IMG/VR virus record: IMGVR_UViG_3300025655_000201
Coordinates: 1-29,274 of that record
Reading direction: 5' to 3' (one strand)
Length of the DNA: 29,274 nucleotides
Origin: a virus
Every line of letters starts with the position of its first letter. The stretch's first letter is position 1. Shown piece by piece: positions 1 to 7,374 of the stretch. A program made the position numbers and the translations under genes. The notes beneath the pieces were generated by a model. It did no database searches. It saw nothing but the letters and a program-made list of their open reading frames with translations, and had not been told where the DNA came from.

Positions 1-768
1 CCAGGCTTCTAGAATTTCCTTGTCAGTCCAAGTTTCCGCACCAGATTCAGCCGAATCGAGTCCGTCGTATGATGTTCCTGTTTTTTCACACTCCGCTTTG
101 ATAAAGTTGAACGTTTCACTATTCGATGAGTGATATACTTTAGAAATAGAGTTATACATTCTTTGTTTATTGTCTTCATGCCCCATCAAACTAGCTTGGT
201 GTGAATCAACATATTTTTTTACGTATTTATTGTAATAAACCTCGTCTGTGATATTTCCGTAAAGCCTGATTTCCTTGTAACCATCCTTTATAGCACGTTC
301 AATCGAGACATGAGTTTGTTTGTTCTCATCAATGCTTCCGATTACTGCGGCGATACCAAACACAACCCTTTCTGGCTTGTATAGTTTTTCTACTACATTT
401 GGGATCACCTTTCCAGGAACGCCTTGCCAGAACATCTGTGAGTTGGAAACATACACAACGTCATCCCAGAAAGGTTGGGTTTCCTTTACAGGATACACAT
501 TCTTCTCGTGACAAGCAAGAATAACTTTGTTGGATTGCTCGGGTCGGTGCGGGAACTTCAGATAATGAACAATAAGATTCTCTTCTGGTTCATTTATCGG
601 AACCTCCATCAAATGACCTGATTTACATTTATCCAAATGCCATTCATGAGGACCGTAAAAGGTGCAGTCATATCCATTTTCATTGAACAGATTGCACAGA
701 TTTATGAAAGCAACGGTTGACCCACCAGGGGCAGACCAACCGCTCATAATTTTGATTTTTTTATTCAT
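1..768 (-). CDS. Glycosyltransferase, GT-B fold (C-terminus outside window)
   Basis: Partial gene: 256 codons are visible and the frame stays open to the window edge. The start is an ATG at 768 that overlaps the 3' end of the next upstream gene by 8 bp. The N-terminus (MNKKIKIMSGWSAPGGSTVAF) is a first beta strand followed by a Gly-rich loop, as in GT-B glycosyltransferases. A later strand-loop block (VFGIAAVIGSIDENKQTHVS, about residues 137-156) resembles the start of the nucleotide-sugar domain of GT4-type enzymes. It is the third of three consecutive sugar-transfer genes, which suggests a joint role in glycosylating phage DNA, virion proteins or a host surface polymer. Donor and acceptor cannot be told. 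Confidence 0.65.
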   Translation of the reverse strand, partial: MNKKIKIMSGWSAPGGSTVAFINLCNLFNENGYDCTFYGPHEWHLDKCKSGHLMEVPINEPEENLIVHYLKFPHRPEQSNKVILACHEKNVYPVKETQPFWDDVVYVSNSQMFWQGVPGKVIPNVVEKLYKPERVVFGIAAVIGSIDENKQTHVSIERAIKDGYKEIRLYGNITDEVYYNKYVKKYVDSHQASLMGHEDNKQRMYNSISKVYHSSNSETFNFIKAECEKTGTSYDGLDSAESGAETWTDKEILEAW

Positions 769-1537
769 GCTCTCTTTCTAGGTGATGCCATATCATAGTA
801 TCTTCAACTTCGTTATCAGCAAGAAATACTTCATCAAGTTTTCTTCCGATTCCAGTTGTGTACCTGAACATTGGATCTCTAGACGGGACATCTGCACGTC
901 CACGGGTGAGTTTGTTCTCGTACTCCTCTTTGGACTTTACCCAGTAATGATTGATTCTTAGGATCTCTGCGGATGCGGGTTCATTGAACGGACCGCCGCA
1001 AGGTTGCTTTCTCTCGTTTACGGCTAACCCATGAGTATAAACGAAAGAGTGCGGGTTGTTTGCTGGGCAAAGAGTGTACATCGGTTGAACAATTGACTTT
1101 ACGTGTTTATCGACACTCTTGCGCCTCTTCGTGTAGTTTTTCAGAACCCCACCGGAGGGACGCTTCTCATGCCCGTTAGAGCCATAGAACACTTCATTGA
1201 CTGCTACTCCAGGATGCTGCTCAAACTCCTTCAGGCGCTCTTTTAGGTTGCCCTGAGGGGCGAATAGGAACTCATCGAGATCAATAAATGCCATCCACTT
1301 GGACTGGTCACGGAAGGCGGTAAGTGCGTTGTAATAACAAGCCATTTGCGCCATGTCCATGTCGGTGTAAAAATATGAGATATCCTTCTGTCCCTTACAA
1401 ATTTCTTTGGTATTGTCTGTACTTCCGTTATCATAAAGATAGAAGTGTTCCACTCCTACAGCCCTATGAAAATCCAACCATTCTTGAAGGTTCTTGCCTT
1501 CGTCTTTCATTATTGCTACAATGCTTAGATAGTTCAT
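761..1537 (-). CDS. GT92/GT2-like glycosyltransferase
   Basis: This 258-aa protein begins MNYLSIVAIMKDEGKNLQEWL and continues with a YLYDNGSTDNT segment, the usual opening of GT-A enzymes of the family 92 (DUF23)/GT2 type. The acidic metal/sugar motif follows as FIDLDEFLF (about residues 84-92). Near the C-terminus an INHYWVKSKEEYENK stretch matches the family pattern of a conserved His before a Ser/Lys-rich helix. The start ATG overlaps the upstream glycosyltransferase stop in an ATGA arrangement, so translation is probably coupled. The sugar and acceptor are unknown. Length is normal for a single catalytic domain without membrane anchor. Confidence 0.75.
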   Translation of the reverse strand: MNYLSIVAIMKDEGKNLQEWLDFHRAVGVEHFYLYDNGSTDNTKEICKGQKDISYFYTDMDMAQMACYYNALTAFRDQSKWMAFIDLDEFLFAPQGNLKERLKEFEQHPGVAVNEVFYGSNGHEKRPSGGVLKNYTKRRKSVDKHVKSIVQPMYTLCPANNPHSFVYTHGLAVNERKQPCGGPFNEPASAEILRINHYWVKSKEEYENKLTRGRADVPSRDPMFRYTTGIGRKLDEVFLADNEVEDTMIWHHLEREHE

Positions 1538-2679
1538 GCTTCTGTCTCCTGAATATTCTTTTCTTTTTGTTCCATTAGAGCGTCTGATAGAGCTTCCTTC
1601 TTCATATCCATCAGCTGTCGGTATAGAGCCAGTCTACCACCAACAACCTTGTTGATATCATAAAGCTCATCGCAGATAACTTTCAATGCTCTTCCCATCT
1701 CTTCTACGTGCTTAGGATTGCGAATACACTTATCCAGAACACGAATCCATTCATTCTTTGGGTTGGATGGGTCTATGAGGTATCCTGTTTCTCCATTTAC
1801 AATAAGCTCATCATAACATCCTACGTTGGTAGCTACGAGAGGAACTCCGTAACGTGCGCCTTCGATTGCTTTGATTTCAGACTTTGAATCATTGAAACTA
1901 TTATTGTCCAGAACAGCAATGTTCAGGTCAATGTTGGAATACATCTCCCCATACATATTGGGTGGCATGGCGGGATAGATCGTGTAGTTACGGTGAGATT
2001 TAAACCCTTTTTTGATCTGCTGCTCGTAACCTTCCCATACATCCCATTGCCAATCTCTTTCATTAGGAGCTTGTGTTGGTTTTCCATAGAACCCCCAATG
2101 AACTCGTTCTTTACCAACTTTCTGGTTTACCAAATAAGGAACCCCAGCAAAGTGTTTGATATCTACGTCGTGGTGAATTCCTCCAACCCAACCCATTCTC
2201 ATGAGTTTCTTTGGTTTTGGTTTCTTTCGTGCGTTCCAGCAAGGCAGCTTGTAATCAATCGTATTCTTGATTACTACAAGCGCACCCTTTACATAGGGAG
2301 CGATTCTCTGCGCGAACTTTCTTTGAGTTACTGAAACCAGGTCTACATTGTTGTAAATGTATTTGGTTACTTCATCAAGTTGCTGGTCGGTGTAGACATC
2401 GAAAAGGCGGTGTCCTTTGTATAGATCAGTAAGAAGGTCATCCGTATCGAAGTGTGTGAACGCTCCGAACTCATGACCCTTTGCTAGGATCTGTATAGTA
2501 TACTGCCCTCCGAAGTTATGAATGTTTTGCGTAAACACCACGTCAGCCCACTTCAGATTTTCGTAATCGAAATTTGGTGGTGTTTGTGTGCCTGTTTCTT
2601 TAGACCACCCTAACGGGTTGTCATCAAAACGAACCTCAACTTCGTCGGGGTATAGTTCCGCCAACTTTTGCATTGGCAA
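1534..2679 (-). CDS. GT4-like glycosyltransferase with a displaced 5' end
   Basis: The protein has a GT-B layout. The C-terminal donor domain carries SEIKAIEGARYGVPLVATN followed by ETGYLI, the GT4-type region that contacts the nucleotide sugar. The annotated start is a TTG with no Shine-Dalgarno sequence. The conserved frame continues further upstream: codons 2694-2680 read YYRIL before LPMQKL, and YYR-x3-P matches the first helix of phage GT4 enzymes. No ATG exists upstream in this frame before the TAA at 2779-2781. The usable start (Shine-Dalgarno plus ATG at 2767) is in another frame and stops after nine codons. The functional N-terminus is therefore uncertain: bypass, frameshift, weak internal start at 2679 or 2673, or a damaged gene. 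Confidence 0.7.
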   Translation of the reverse strand: MPMQKLAELYPDEVEVRFDDNPLGWSKETGTQTPPNFDYENLKWADVVFTQNIHNFGGQYTIQILAKGHEFGAFTHFDTDDLLTDLYKGHRLFDVYTDQQLDEVTKYIYNNVDLVSVTQRKFAQRIAPYVKGALVVIKNTIDYKLPCWNARKKPKPKKLMRMGWVGGIHHDVDIKHFAGVPYLVNQKVGKERVHWGFYGKPTQAPNERDWQWDVWEGYEQQIKKGFKSHRNYTIYPAMPPNMYGEMYSNIDLNIAVLDNNSFNDSKSEIKAIEGARYGVPLVATNVGCYDELIVNGETGYLIDPSNPKNEWIRVLDKCIRNPKHVEEMGRALKVICDELYDINKVVGGRLALYRQLMDMKKEALSDALMEQKEKNIQETEA

Positions 2680-2702
2680 TAGGATTCGGTAGTAAGCTAG
2701 GC

Positions 2703-2765
2703 GCAGCCCCCGGAATTCGAAGCGGCTGCTAAGATTCTTAGCTTGCGTCCTCGTCCGGGGGCTGC
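2703..2765 (-). repeat. GC-rich nested hairpin at the glycosyltransferase start
   Basis: A perfect 12-bp inverted repeat, gcagcccccgga (2703-2714) and tccgggggctgc (2754-2765), encloses a second palindrome, gctaagattcttagc (2728-2742). The outer stem begins at the base next to the leader ATG, and the inner palindrome contains the leader stop codon. The outer stem is much more GC-rich than its surroundings. Its place between two frames of one gene suggests a role in recoding, or an inserted element. It could also act as an attenuator for the glycosyltransferase genes. Confidence 0.6.
2722..2732. repeat. 11-bp direct repeat, left copy
   Basis: gcggctgctaa occurs here and again at 3471-3481, on either side of the HNH gene. 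This copy lies inside the nested hairpin at the glycosyltransferase start. The pair could be a footprint of insertion or of repair-mediated spread of the HNH cassette. Confidence 0.5.
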
Positions 2766-2767
2766 AT
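2738..2767 (-). other. Nine-codon leader ORF in front of the glycosyltransferase
   Basis: AAAGGAG precedes an ATG at 2767, and the frame reads MQPPDEDAS then TAA. The peptide looks like the missing N-terminus of the downstream glycosyltransferase, because enzymes of this type often open with a P-x-D...-YYR pattern and YYRILLP reappears at 2694 one frame away. The stop lies inside a GC-rich hairpin. It could be the first exon of a bypassed or frameshifted gene, or a remnant. Confidence 0.45.
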
Positions 2768-2788
2768 TTTCTCCTTTGTTATTTGTGT

Positions 2789-3439
2789 TCATACTTTTCG
2801 GTTTTTAAAGTAACTGACTTTGTCAGGTGCGAATACATCCAAATCTTTTGTTCCTTTTCTGAGGTTACAGGTTGGACATGAAATCGCCAAGTTTTCTAGT
2901 TCTCCCGAACCATCTTTGGCTACGGGAATGATATGCTCTAAGTGGTAACTACCTTTAATTTCTTTTTCGCAGTATTCACATGAGAACTTTTCTTTTTTGA
3001 ATGTAACTTTGTTGTATTCTTCTAAAGCGAGTACGGAAGAGACGGCTATGGAATAACGACTAAGCTTTGACCTCATGTTCGCGTAGGCTTTCCACTTCCT
3101 TCCAGTCTCAGTATGTTTGTGCCACCATCTCTGGTATTTTATAAAATACTCTTTTCTGCTTTCGTAAATCGCTCTCCTTTCTTCTTCAGGCTTTGCAGCC
3201 CATCGTTTTCTTGAATATGCGTTTTCACGCTCCTTGATTTCTGGTCGCCTTTTATACTCCCTACCCCTCTTTACTTGACAAGACTTACACTCAGGTTTGT
3301 ATCCGTGAAGTGCGTTGCCTTTATTAAACTCTAACAAGGTAAACTCTTTTTTACAAGTGTTGCAGGGTTTTGTAATATTTCCCCGCTCGGAATCAGGAAC
3401 TCTTTCGGGCTTCCATCTTTTTCTTCTCTTTTGTGGCAT
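2789..3439 (-). CDS. HNH endonuclease (probable homing endonuclease)
   Basis: The 216-aa protein has a C-terminal HNH domain: C153-x2-C156, the catalytic LEHI His at 168, N182 and C187-x2-C190 with N191. Near the N-terminus a second Cys pair set (C26-x2-C29, C47-x2-C50) probably forms a zinc finger, followed by a very basic region (about 52-130) suited to DNA binding. This is the build of phage free-standing HNH homing endonucleases. The ATG has a strong Shine-Dalgarno (AAGGAGG) and a promoter-like CTATATAAATTA upstream, so it is probably expressed by itself. It lies between the terminator of the gp32-like gene and a glycosyltransferase with a disrupted start, and 11-bp direct repeats flank it. 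It could instead be a non-mobile HNH nuclease. Confidence 0.85.
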   Translation of the reverse strand: MPQKRRKRWKPERVPDSERGNITKPCNTCKKEFTLLEFNKGNALHGYKPECKSCQVKRGREYKRRPEIKERENAYSRKRWAAKPEEERRAIYESRKEYFIKYQRWWHKHTETGRKWKAYANMRSKLSRYSIAVSSVLALEEYNKVTFKKEKFSCEYCEKEIKGSYHLEHIIPVAKDGSGELENLAISCPTCNLRKGTKDLDVFAPDKVSYFKNRKV

Positions 3440-3450
3440 CGCATCCTCCT

Positions 3451-3465
3451 TGATAATTTATATAG
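3451..3465 (-). promoter_or_regulatory. Candidate late promoter of the HNH gene
   Basis: On the minus strand this reads CTATATAAATTATCA, close to the T4 late promoter core TATAAATA, and ends 11 nt before the ATG. AAGGAGG lies between the two. It is downstream of a terminator, where a new promoter is expected. No mapping data support it. Confidence 0.45.
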
Positions 3466-3470
3466 TCGCG

Positions 3471-3481
3471 GCGGCTGCTAA
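3471..3481. repeat. 11-bp direct repeat, right copy
   Basis: Identical to 2722-2732 (gcggctgctaa) in the same orientation. It lies between the terminator of the gp32-like gene and the HNH ribosome binding site. Confidence 0.5.
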
Positions 3482-3485
3482 AACC

Positions 3486-3529
3486 AGAAAGAAAAGCAGT
3501 TGCTTATCCATTATAGAACAAGCAACTGC
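3486..3529 (-). terminator. Rho-independent terminator after the gp32-like gene
   Basis: On the minus strand GCAGTTGCTT and AAGCAACTGC form a perfect 10-bp stem (3496-3505 with 3520-3529) around a 14-nt loop, directly followed by the T-rich tract TTTTCTTTCT. It lies 17 nt past the stop of the gp32-like gene and would separate the replication operon from the HNH and glycosyltransferase genes. Confidence 0.75.
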
Positions 3530-3545
3530 GGTTTACAAAGTATTT

Positions 3546-4313
3546 TTAGTCAATATCAAGACCTTTTAGGTGAGACATATAGTCGTCTTCGTCCGAGTTA
3601 TCGGCGGTTTCAGTTTGGGTTTGAGTTGGTGATCCGCTTCTAATAGCGTTGAACTCAGACATCAGATTCTTGAGTTCTTCGTACTCAGCCACTTTTACCA
3701 GACCGTGAATATCGTGAAGTTCATCCATGAAAGTTTCAATCTCAGCCTTCGTACCAGCGGGAGTGGATTTTGGCTTTGGAGCAGACTTGTCATAGTTTGG
3801 CCATTGACCTTGAGTGTCCTTTACGATCTTGAAATCCCAACCTTCTTTGAGATCGGTGATGTCACCAAAATCTTCGTCAAAGAAGCAGTCAAGAATTTTT
3901 CCGAAAAGCTTTTGTCCAACAGACAGAATCTTTACGGAATCATCTCGACGGTCGATGATGTTCATGTAGAAACGCTTACGAGACTTGATTTGGCGAGCTA
4001 GATCAGCCAGATCCTTTCCTTTTGGAGTCTCCTTACCAATCGCATTGATCTCCTTCCACACGCCGTAGTAAGTATCACAAACAGGACACTTTTCTCCCTT
4101 CACACGTGGGCAGTGATAGTTCTTGTCGTTGATACGGTGAATAGCAGTTTCAGCATAGAACTCTTGATCTTCCTTTCCTGGAAGAACACGCACCACAGAA
4201 GTGCCTTCTTCCATCATGAAGAACTTGTTGAGAAACTCAGCGTTATCAGACCTTGCGCCTCCAGGATTGTTGATTTCCTGGTACTTCTTTCTTAGTTGTT
4301 CGATGTTTACCAT
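3546..4313 (-). CDS. 32: Single-stranded DNA-binding protein, gp32-like
   Basis: The 255-aa protein would coat single-stranded DNA at forks and recombination intermediates. Residues 59-79 carry a gp32-type zinc site: H59 or H67 with C68, C76 and C79, as HCPRVKGEKCPVCD. The N-terminal helix (MVNIEQLRKKYQEI) fits the self-assembly domain. The C-terminal tail is acidic (NSDEDDYMSHLKGLDID), as expected of the protein-recruiting tail of T4 gp32. It is shorter than T4 gp32 (301 aa). It is the last gene of the replication block and is followed by a strong terminator. The upstream 147-aa gene ends 5 bp before its start, so the two are probably co-expressed. Confidence 0.88.
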   Translation of the reverse strand: MVNIEQLRKKYQEINNPGGARSDNAEFLNKFFMMEEGTSVVRVLPGKEDQEFYAETAIHRINDKNYHCPRVKGEKCPVCDTYYGVWKEINAIGKETPKGKDLADLARQIKSRKRFYMNIIDRRDDSVKILSVGQKLFGKILDCFFDEDFGDITDLKEGWDFKIVKDTQGQWPNYDKSAPKPKSTPAGTKAEIETFMDELHDIHGLVKVAEYEELKNLMSEFNAIRSGSPTQTQTETADNSDEDDYMSHLKGLDID

Positions 4314-4318
4314 GTTAG

Positions 4319-4762
4319 TTATAGTTGTTCAATTAGTTTAGCTTCGGCTCTCTTGTTAGCCGACAGTTGAATTATTATATCCTTTTGATGATCTAAACTG
4401 GATACAATATTCTTACAAAGGTTGTATTTATGTGATTTTATGGTTATTCCTTTTTGTAGTGTTTGCAGTTCTGGAACACACTTCAGATATGCGTCTAACG
4501 CTCTATCTGTAGCTTTCTGTCCAGACTGCCGAAGTGATTCTCGTTTTTCTTCTCTTACCTCGGCTTCGCGAGTTTCGAAAAGAAAGTTTGCTTTTTCAAG
4601 TTCTTTTTTTGCGTGTGCCATCACGCCAGCGAAGAAAGCAAATGTTGCCGGATGCTTTGACATAGCATCTTGAAAGTTGTGTTCGTCTATAGCGACATAC
4701 TTTTTGATAATGTCGTAATAGCTATCTTCTATTTTTTCGTAAATTTCTTTTATGTCACTCAT
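4319..4762 (-). CDS. Coiled-coil protein, possible UvsY-like recombination mediator
   Basis: The protein has 147 residues, is almost wholly helical and charged, and shows no catalytic motif. A central Ala/Lys/Glu-rich helix (about 50-95) is followed by a QTLQKGITIKSHKYNL segment. Size, helical character and the central helix followed by an IK-containing stretch recall T4 UvsY (137 aa), and it lies directly upstream of the gp32-like gene, with which a mediator would work. The resemblance is weak and rests largely on context. The start overlaps the upstream gene's stop by 8 bp. A plain hypothetical protein remains the safe reading. Confidence 0.5.
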   Translation of the reverse strand: MSDIKEIYEKIEDSYYDIIKKYVAIDEHNFQDAMSKHPATFAFFAGVMAHAKKELEKANFLFETREAEVREEKRESLRQSGQKATDRALDAYLKCVPELQTLQKGITIKSHKYNLCKNIVSSLDHQKDIIIQLSANKRAEAKLIEQL

Positions 4763-5099
4763 AGTTGAAAATAAACCTGAACAGTTCTGGGTTTAAAGTT
4801 GTTAGTAGTTGAATCATATTTGATGTAACTGAAGTCAGATACTCATTACCCATTGTGGGCATTTCATCGTCATCTCCTAAACCAAAAAGTTCCCATCCTA
4901 TATGACAAATTTCATGTAAAAGAGTTCCTCGATAGTCTTCCGGGCTTTGGTCGGGATCAATGCTGATTAAAGCTTTTTCAAACTCTACGCAACCGTATAA
5001 CCCTTCCTTTGTAAGCTTTTTTTGAACTATAGTAAACTTCTTTATTCCAGCATCTACTGTGAGAGGATGAATATACTTTGGTTTCTTGGAGGAACTCAT
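4755..5099 (-). CDS. Small zinc metallopeptidase-like protein (HEICH motif)
   Basis: The 114-aa protein carries LLHEICHIGWELFGL at about residues 60-74: H62, E63 and H66 form the HExxH zinc site, within a helix as in SprT-like or ImmA/IrrE-type minimal peptidases. A third zinc ligand could be an acidic residue or His after position 75, for example in the GDDDEMP stretch, but this is not certain. There is no signal peptide, so it should act in the cytoplasm. Its ATG overlaps the helicase stop as ATGA, so it belongs to the replication operon. The substrate is unknown; SprT-type enzymes act on DNA-bound proteins and ImmA types on repressors. Confidence 0.65.
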   Translation of the reverse strand: MSSSKKPKYIHPLTVDAGIKKFTIVQKKLTKEGLYGCVEFEKALISIDPDQSPEDYRGTLLHEICHIGWELFGLGDDDEMPTMGNEYLTSVTSNMIQLLTTLNPELFRFIFNYE

Positions 5100-6376
5100 T
5101 GTTGTGTAATTACTAATCTAGTATAGTCAATGCGTATGGGAACAATATAACGCGCCCTACCGTTGCGAGACTTCATTACGAATAAGCGAGCTTTTCCTTC
5201 ATCAAACTCTTGTTCTTTCTGGTTGATTGAAAAAGCTAGGTCGCACACACGAATCTTACCGTAAGAATCCGCTAATTCGGCATCTGTAATAATATCTACC
5301 TCTTTACCCTTTCGGTTTGTTTGTGTAGCAGTCCAAACAAGACATTTATATTCTACAGCAATGCCACGAAGCTCTTGCGCTATTCTTTCTTGAGCCATGT
5401 ATTCCGACATACTGTTGTCGATATTGGTCATAAGCTCAAGATAATCTACGATGATAATGTCTGGCGTAAAATCCTCGTAATTGCGTAACTGATTGAGGTA
5501 TGCTCTAAGACCTGTTACGGTAAGCCTCTTAGTAGGAAACTCTTTGATTTTGAGCTTTCCCATATTCGGTAACGAGGACTTTATTTGTGACAGGCGATCC
5601 TCTAGTTTCTTCACGCCGTTTTTCAGTTCAGCTTGTTTGATGCGAGTAAAGATGCTGTCCAGTCTTTGAGCAACACGATCTTCCGACATCTCAAGCGACA
5701 CATATAGGACATTCTTACCATCAAGAACAGAACGCGCAGCCTGATTAGCAAGGAACAACGATTTACCTACTCCGGGAGGAGCGACAACCATCGCTAGCTC
5801 TTTGCTTGCCATACCGCCCTCAAGTTCTTGGTTGATAGTCTCAAACGGTGTTCTGAATTGAGCGTCGATACTAGTATTGTTCAGCCTATCATAACGACCT
5901 GTTACATCACCGAAATAGTCTGTTCCGAGATCCACGTCGCGGCTTACAGACAGAGCTTCCCTAATAGACTCCTCAATCTTTCCAAACTGTTTCTTTTTTA
6001 AGAGATCTACGGAACCTATAATCGCATCTTTCAGGGACTGTTCCTTAGCAAACTCCTCAACTTTGTCTAGATAAAACTCTTCATTAGAAAGAGATTTTTC
6101 ATCAACAGCATTGATGTTGTCGAGTTCGTCTTTATAGTCAGACAGTAACTCGTTATCCGATTTGATAACGCGAATCTGCTCTAGGATCTGTTCGTCAGAC
6201 GGAAGAGTTTTGTAGTTACTGTAATGCTCTCGTATAACTCGCCACAGCTTTTGGTGCGAAGGAAAATCAAAATACGTATCCTTCACCATCGGCATAGCTT
6301 GAATTATAAAATTCTCATCCGACTTGGCGAGGTAAACTATGCCTCGCTGAATAGATTCTTGAAACTCGTAAGCCAT
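5096..6376 (-). CDS. 41: Replicative DNA helicase, DnaB/gp41 type
   Basis: This is a RecA-fold hexameric helicase of the DnaB family that would unwind DNA at the fork. With the ATG at 6376 it has 426 residues. Walker A is APPGVGKS (199-206), followed by NVLYVSLEMSEDRVAQRL (about 222-239, the DnaB H1a region) and Walker B DIIIVDYLELM. The N-terminal 150 residues are helical, as in the DnaB/gp41 collar domain. The start at 6376 has GGAG 7 nt upstream. The frame can be extended to a GTG at 6412, but that lies in the conserved C-terminal motif of dUTPase and lacks a ribosome binding site. No primase gene is seen in the window. Confidence 0.93.
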   Translation of the reverse strand: MAYEFQESIQRGIVYLAKSDENFIIQAMPMVKDTYFDFPSHQKLWRVIREHYSNYKTLPSDEQILEQIRVIKSDNELLSDYKDELDNINAVDEKSLSNEEFYLDKVEEFAKEQSLKDAIIGSVDLLKKKQFGKIEESIREALSVSRDVDLGTDYFGDVTGRYDRLNNTSIDAQFRTPFETINQELEGGMASKELAMVVAPPGVGKSLFLANQAARSVLDGKNVLYVSLEMSEDRVAQRLDSIFTRIKQAELKNGVKKLEDRLSQIKSSLPNMGKLKIKEFPTKRLTVTGLRAYLNQLRNYEDFTPDIIIVDYLELMTNIDNSMSEYMAQERIAQELRGIAVEYKCLVWTATQTNRKGKEVDIITDAELADSYGKIRVCDLAFSINQKEQEFDEGKARLFVMKSRNGRARYIVPIRIDYTRLVITQQ

Positions 6377-6377
6377 T

Positions 6378-6845
6378 TTATTCTCCAGTTGATCCGAAAC
6401 CACCCTCGCCACGAATCGTCTGATTTAGCGGGGAGTTCCACTCATCAGAGTCCATGACGTAGATTTTTGGACAGAAAACTGGGGAACAAACGACCTGAGC
6501 AACTCGATCACCTTTCCTTACCACAACATAAGTATCATTTAGGTTATGTAGCAGTAGTTTTATTTCACCACGATAGTCTTCATCAATCGTAGCTGGAGCA
6601 TTAGGCATTACAACACCTTTCAATCCCCAGGAACTTCTCAGCCGCAGTTGAGCTTCATACCCAGGCATAAGACTAAAGTATAGTCCTGTGCGTACAATAG
6701 TAGTTTTGTGGGGAGGCAAAACAACCTCTTCATTTGCGGCAATATCAAAACCCGCAGACTTATCTGTTTTGTATTCCGGGTTCGGATTATCGGACTGGTT
6801 ATAAATACAAATCTTGTTTATTTTAGTTATATTGTTATCCGTCAT
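6378..6845 (-). CDS. dut: dUTP diphosphatase
   Basis: This trimeric dUTPase hydrolyses dUTP to dUMP and pyrophosphate, lowering uracil incorporation and supplying dUMP. All five motifs are present in order: DKSAGFDI, RSSWGLKG, ATIDEDYRGEIK with the catalytic Asp, KGDRVAQVV, and the C-terminal P-loop-like RGEGGFGSTGE. From the ATG at 6845 the protein has 155 residues, normal for the family; GGAAGA precedes this start. Upstream ATGs at 6860 and 6872 would add a few residues but lack a good ribosome binding site. The stop is one base from the helicase ATG, so the genes are coupled. Confidence 0.95.
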   Translation of the reverse strand: MTDNNITKINKICIYNQSDNPNPEYKTDKSAGFDIAANEEVVLPPHKTTIVRTGLYFSLMPGYEAQLRLRSSWGLKGVVMPNAPATIDEDYRGEIKLLLHNLNDTYVVVRKGDRVAQVVCSPVFCPKIYVMDSDEWNSPLNQTIRGEGGFGSTGE

Positions 6846-7374
6846 GTCTTCTTCCAACATGTTTCTGGTCAATTTCTCTAGTTATATGTTCTTTAGCCTT
6901 TTCAGCGACAACTTTAGCTCGCTCATCGGCAACTCGTTTTTTCTCAGCAGCAGCATTCTCATCAATTTTTTTGATTACCCCAGCAGCAAGAGCTTTTTCG
7001 ACATTCAAAGTTCTCTTGGCGTAAGGTGCTGCTGCTTTTCCTGTTATCTGGTCTTCTCCACTAATTGCTTTCTTGGCTTCTTCAATTTGAAGCTCCATCC
7101 ATTTGTGTTCCGAATCAGCCAATGATTTAGAGTAGTGAGGGTTTTCAACACCTCTAGTATTACCACGAATATTGAATTCTGCTAGACCAGGGACACACCA
7201 CTCAGCCATATGATCCCCATCAAAAGGACATTCTACAGAAGAAGGCACTATATCTGGTGCTTCGTAGTAGTTTATATGGAAAGTCTTGTGTCCCTTACAA
7301 TCGTCGTCTACGCAAGCGAATCGGAACCGGGTTTCCCCGCTCTTATTCGGTGTGTTAGGCCATTGAATACCCAT
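6835..7374 (-). CDS. Unrecognised protein with a putative zinc ribbon
   Basis: The N-terminal part of this 179-aa protein holds Cys residues that may bind zinc: CVDDDC (about 21-26), then CPFDGDHMAEWC (about 49-60). The C-terminal half (about 90-175) is a long charged Ala/Lys/Glu-rich helix, probably a coiled coil. No catalytic motif is visible. It starts directly after the RNR stop, with CTATAATATATC abutting its ATG, and its 3' end overlaps the dUTPase start. The layout, a zinc ribbon plus coiled coil, would fit a DNA- or protein-binding adaptor, but the function is not known. Confidence 0.75.
   Translation of the reverse strand: MGIQWPNTPNKSGETRFRFACVDDDCKGHKTFHINYYEAPDIVPSSVECPFDGDHMAEWCVPGLAEFNIRGNTRGVENPHYSKSLADSEHKWMELQIEEAKKAISGEDQITGKAAAPYAKRTLNVEKALAAGVIKKIDENAAAEKKRVADERAKVVAEKAKEHITREIDQKHVGRRHDG

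Noticed and set aside
3461-3514. Small minus-strand ORF MDKQLLFFLVLAAAATI before the HNH gene
   Set aside because: Its first codons are the 3' arm and T-tract of the terminator after the gp32-like gene, it has no Shine-Dalgarno sequence, and the hydrophobic residues follow from the T-rich tract.
2695-3545. Group I intron containing the HNH gene
   Set aside because: No recognisable conserved core elements of a group I intron were seen, and no plausible 5' exon of the glycosyltransferase lies upstream of the HNH gene; the leader ATG is downstream of it.
6377-6412. GTG start adding 12 residues to the helicase
   Set aside because: It lies within the conserved C-terminal motif of dUTPase and has no ribosome binding site, while the ATG at 6376 has GGAG at proper spacing.
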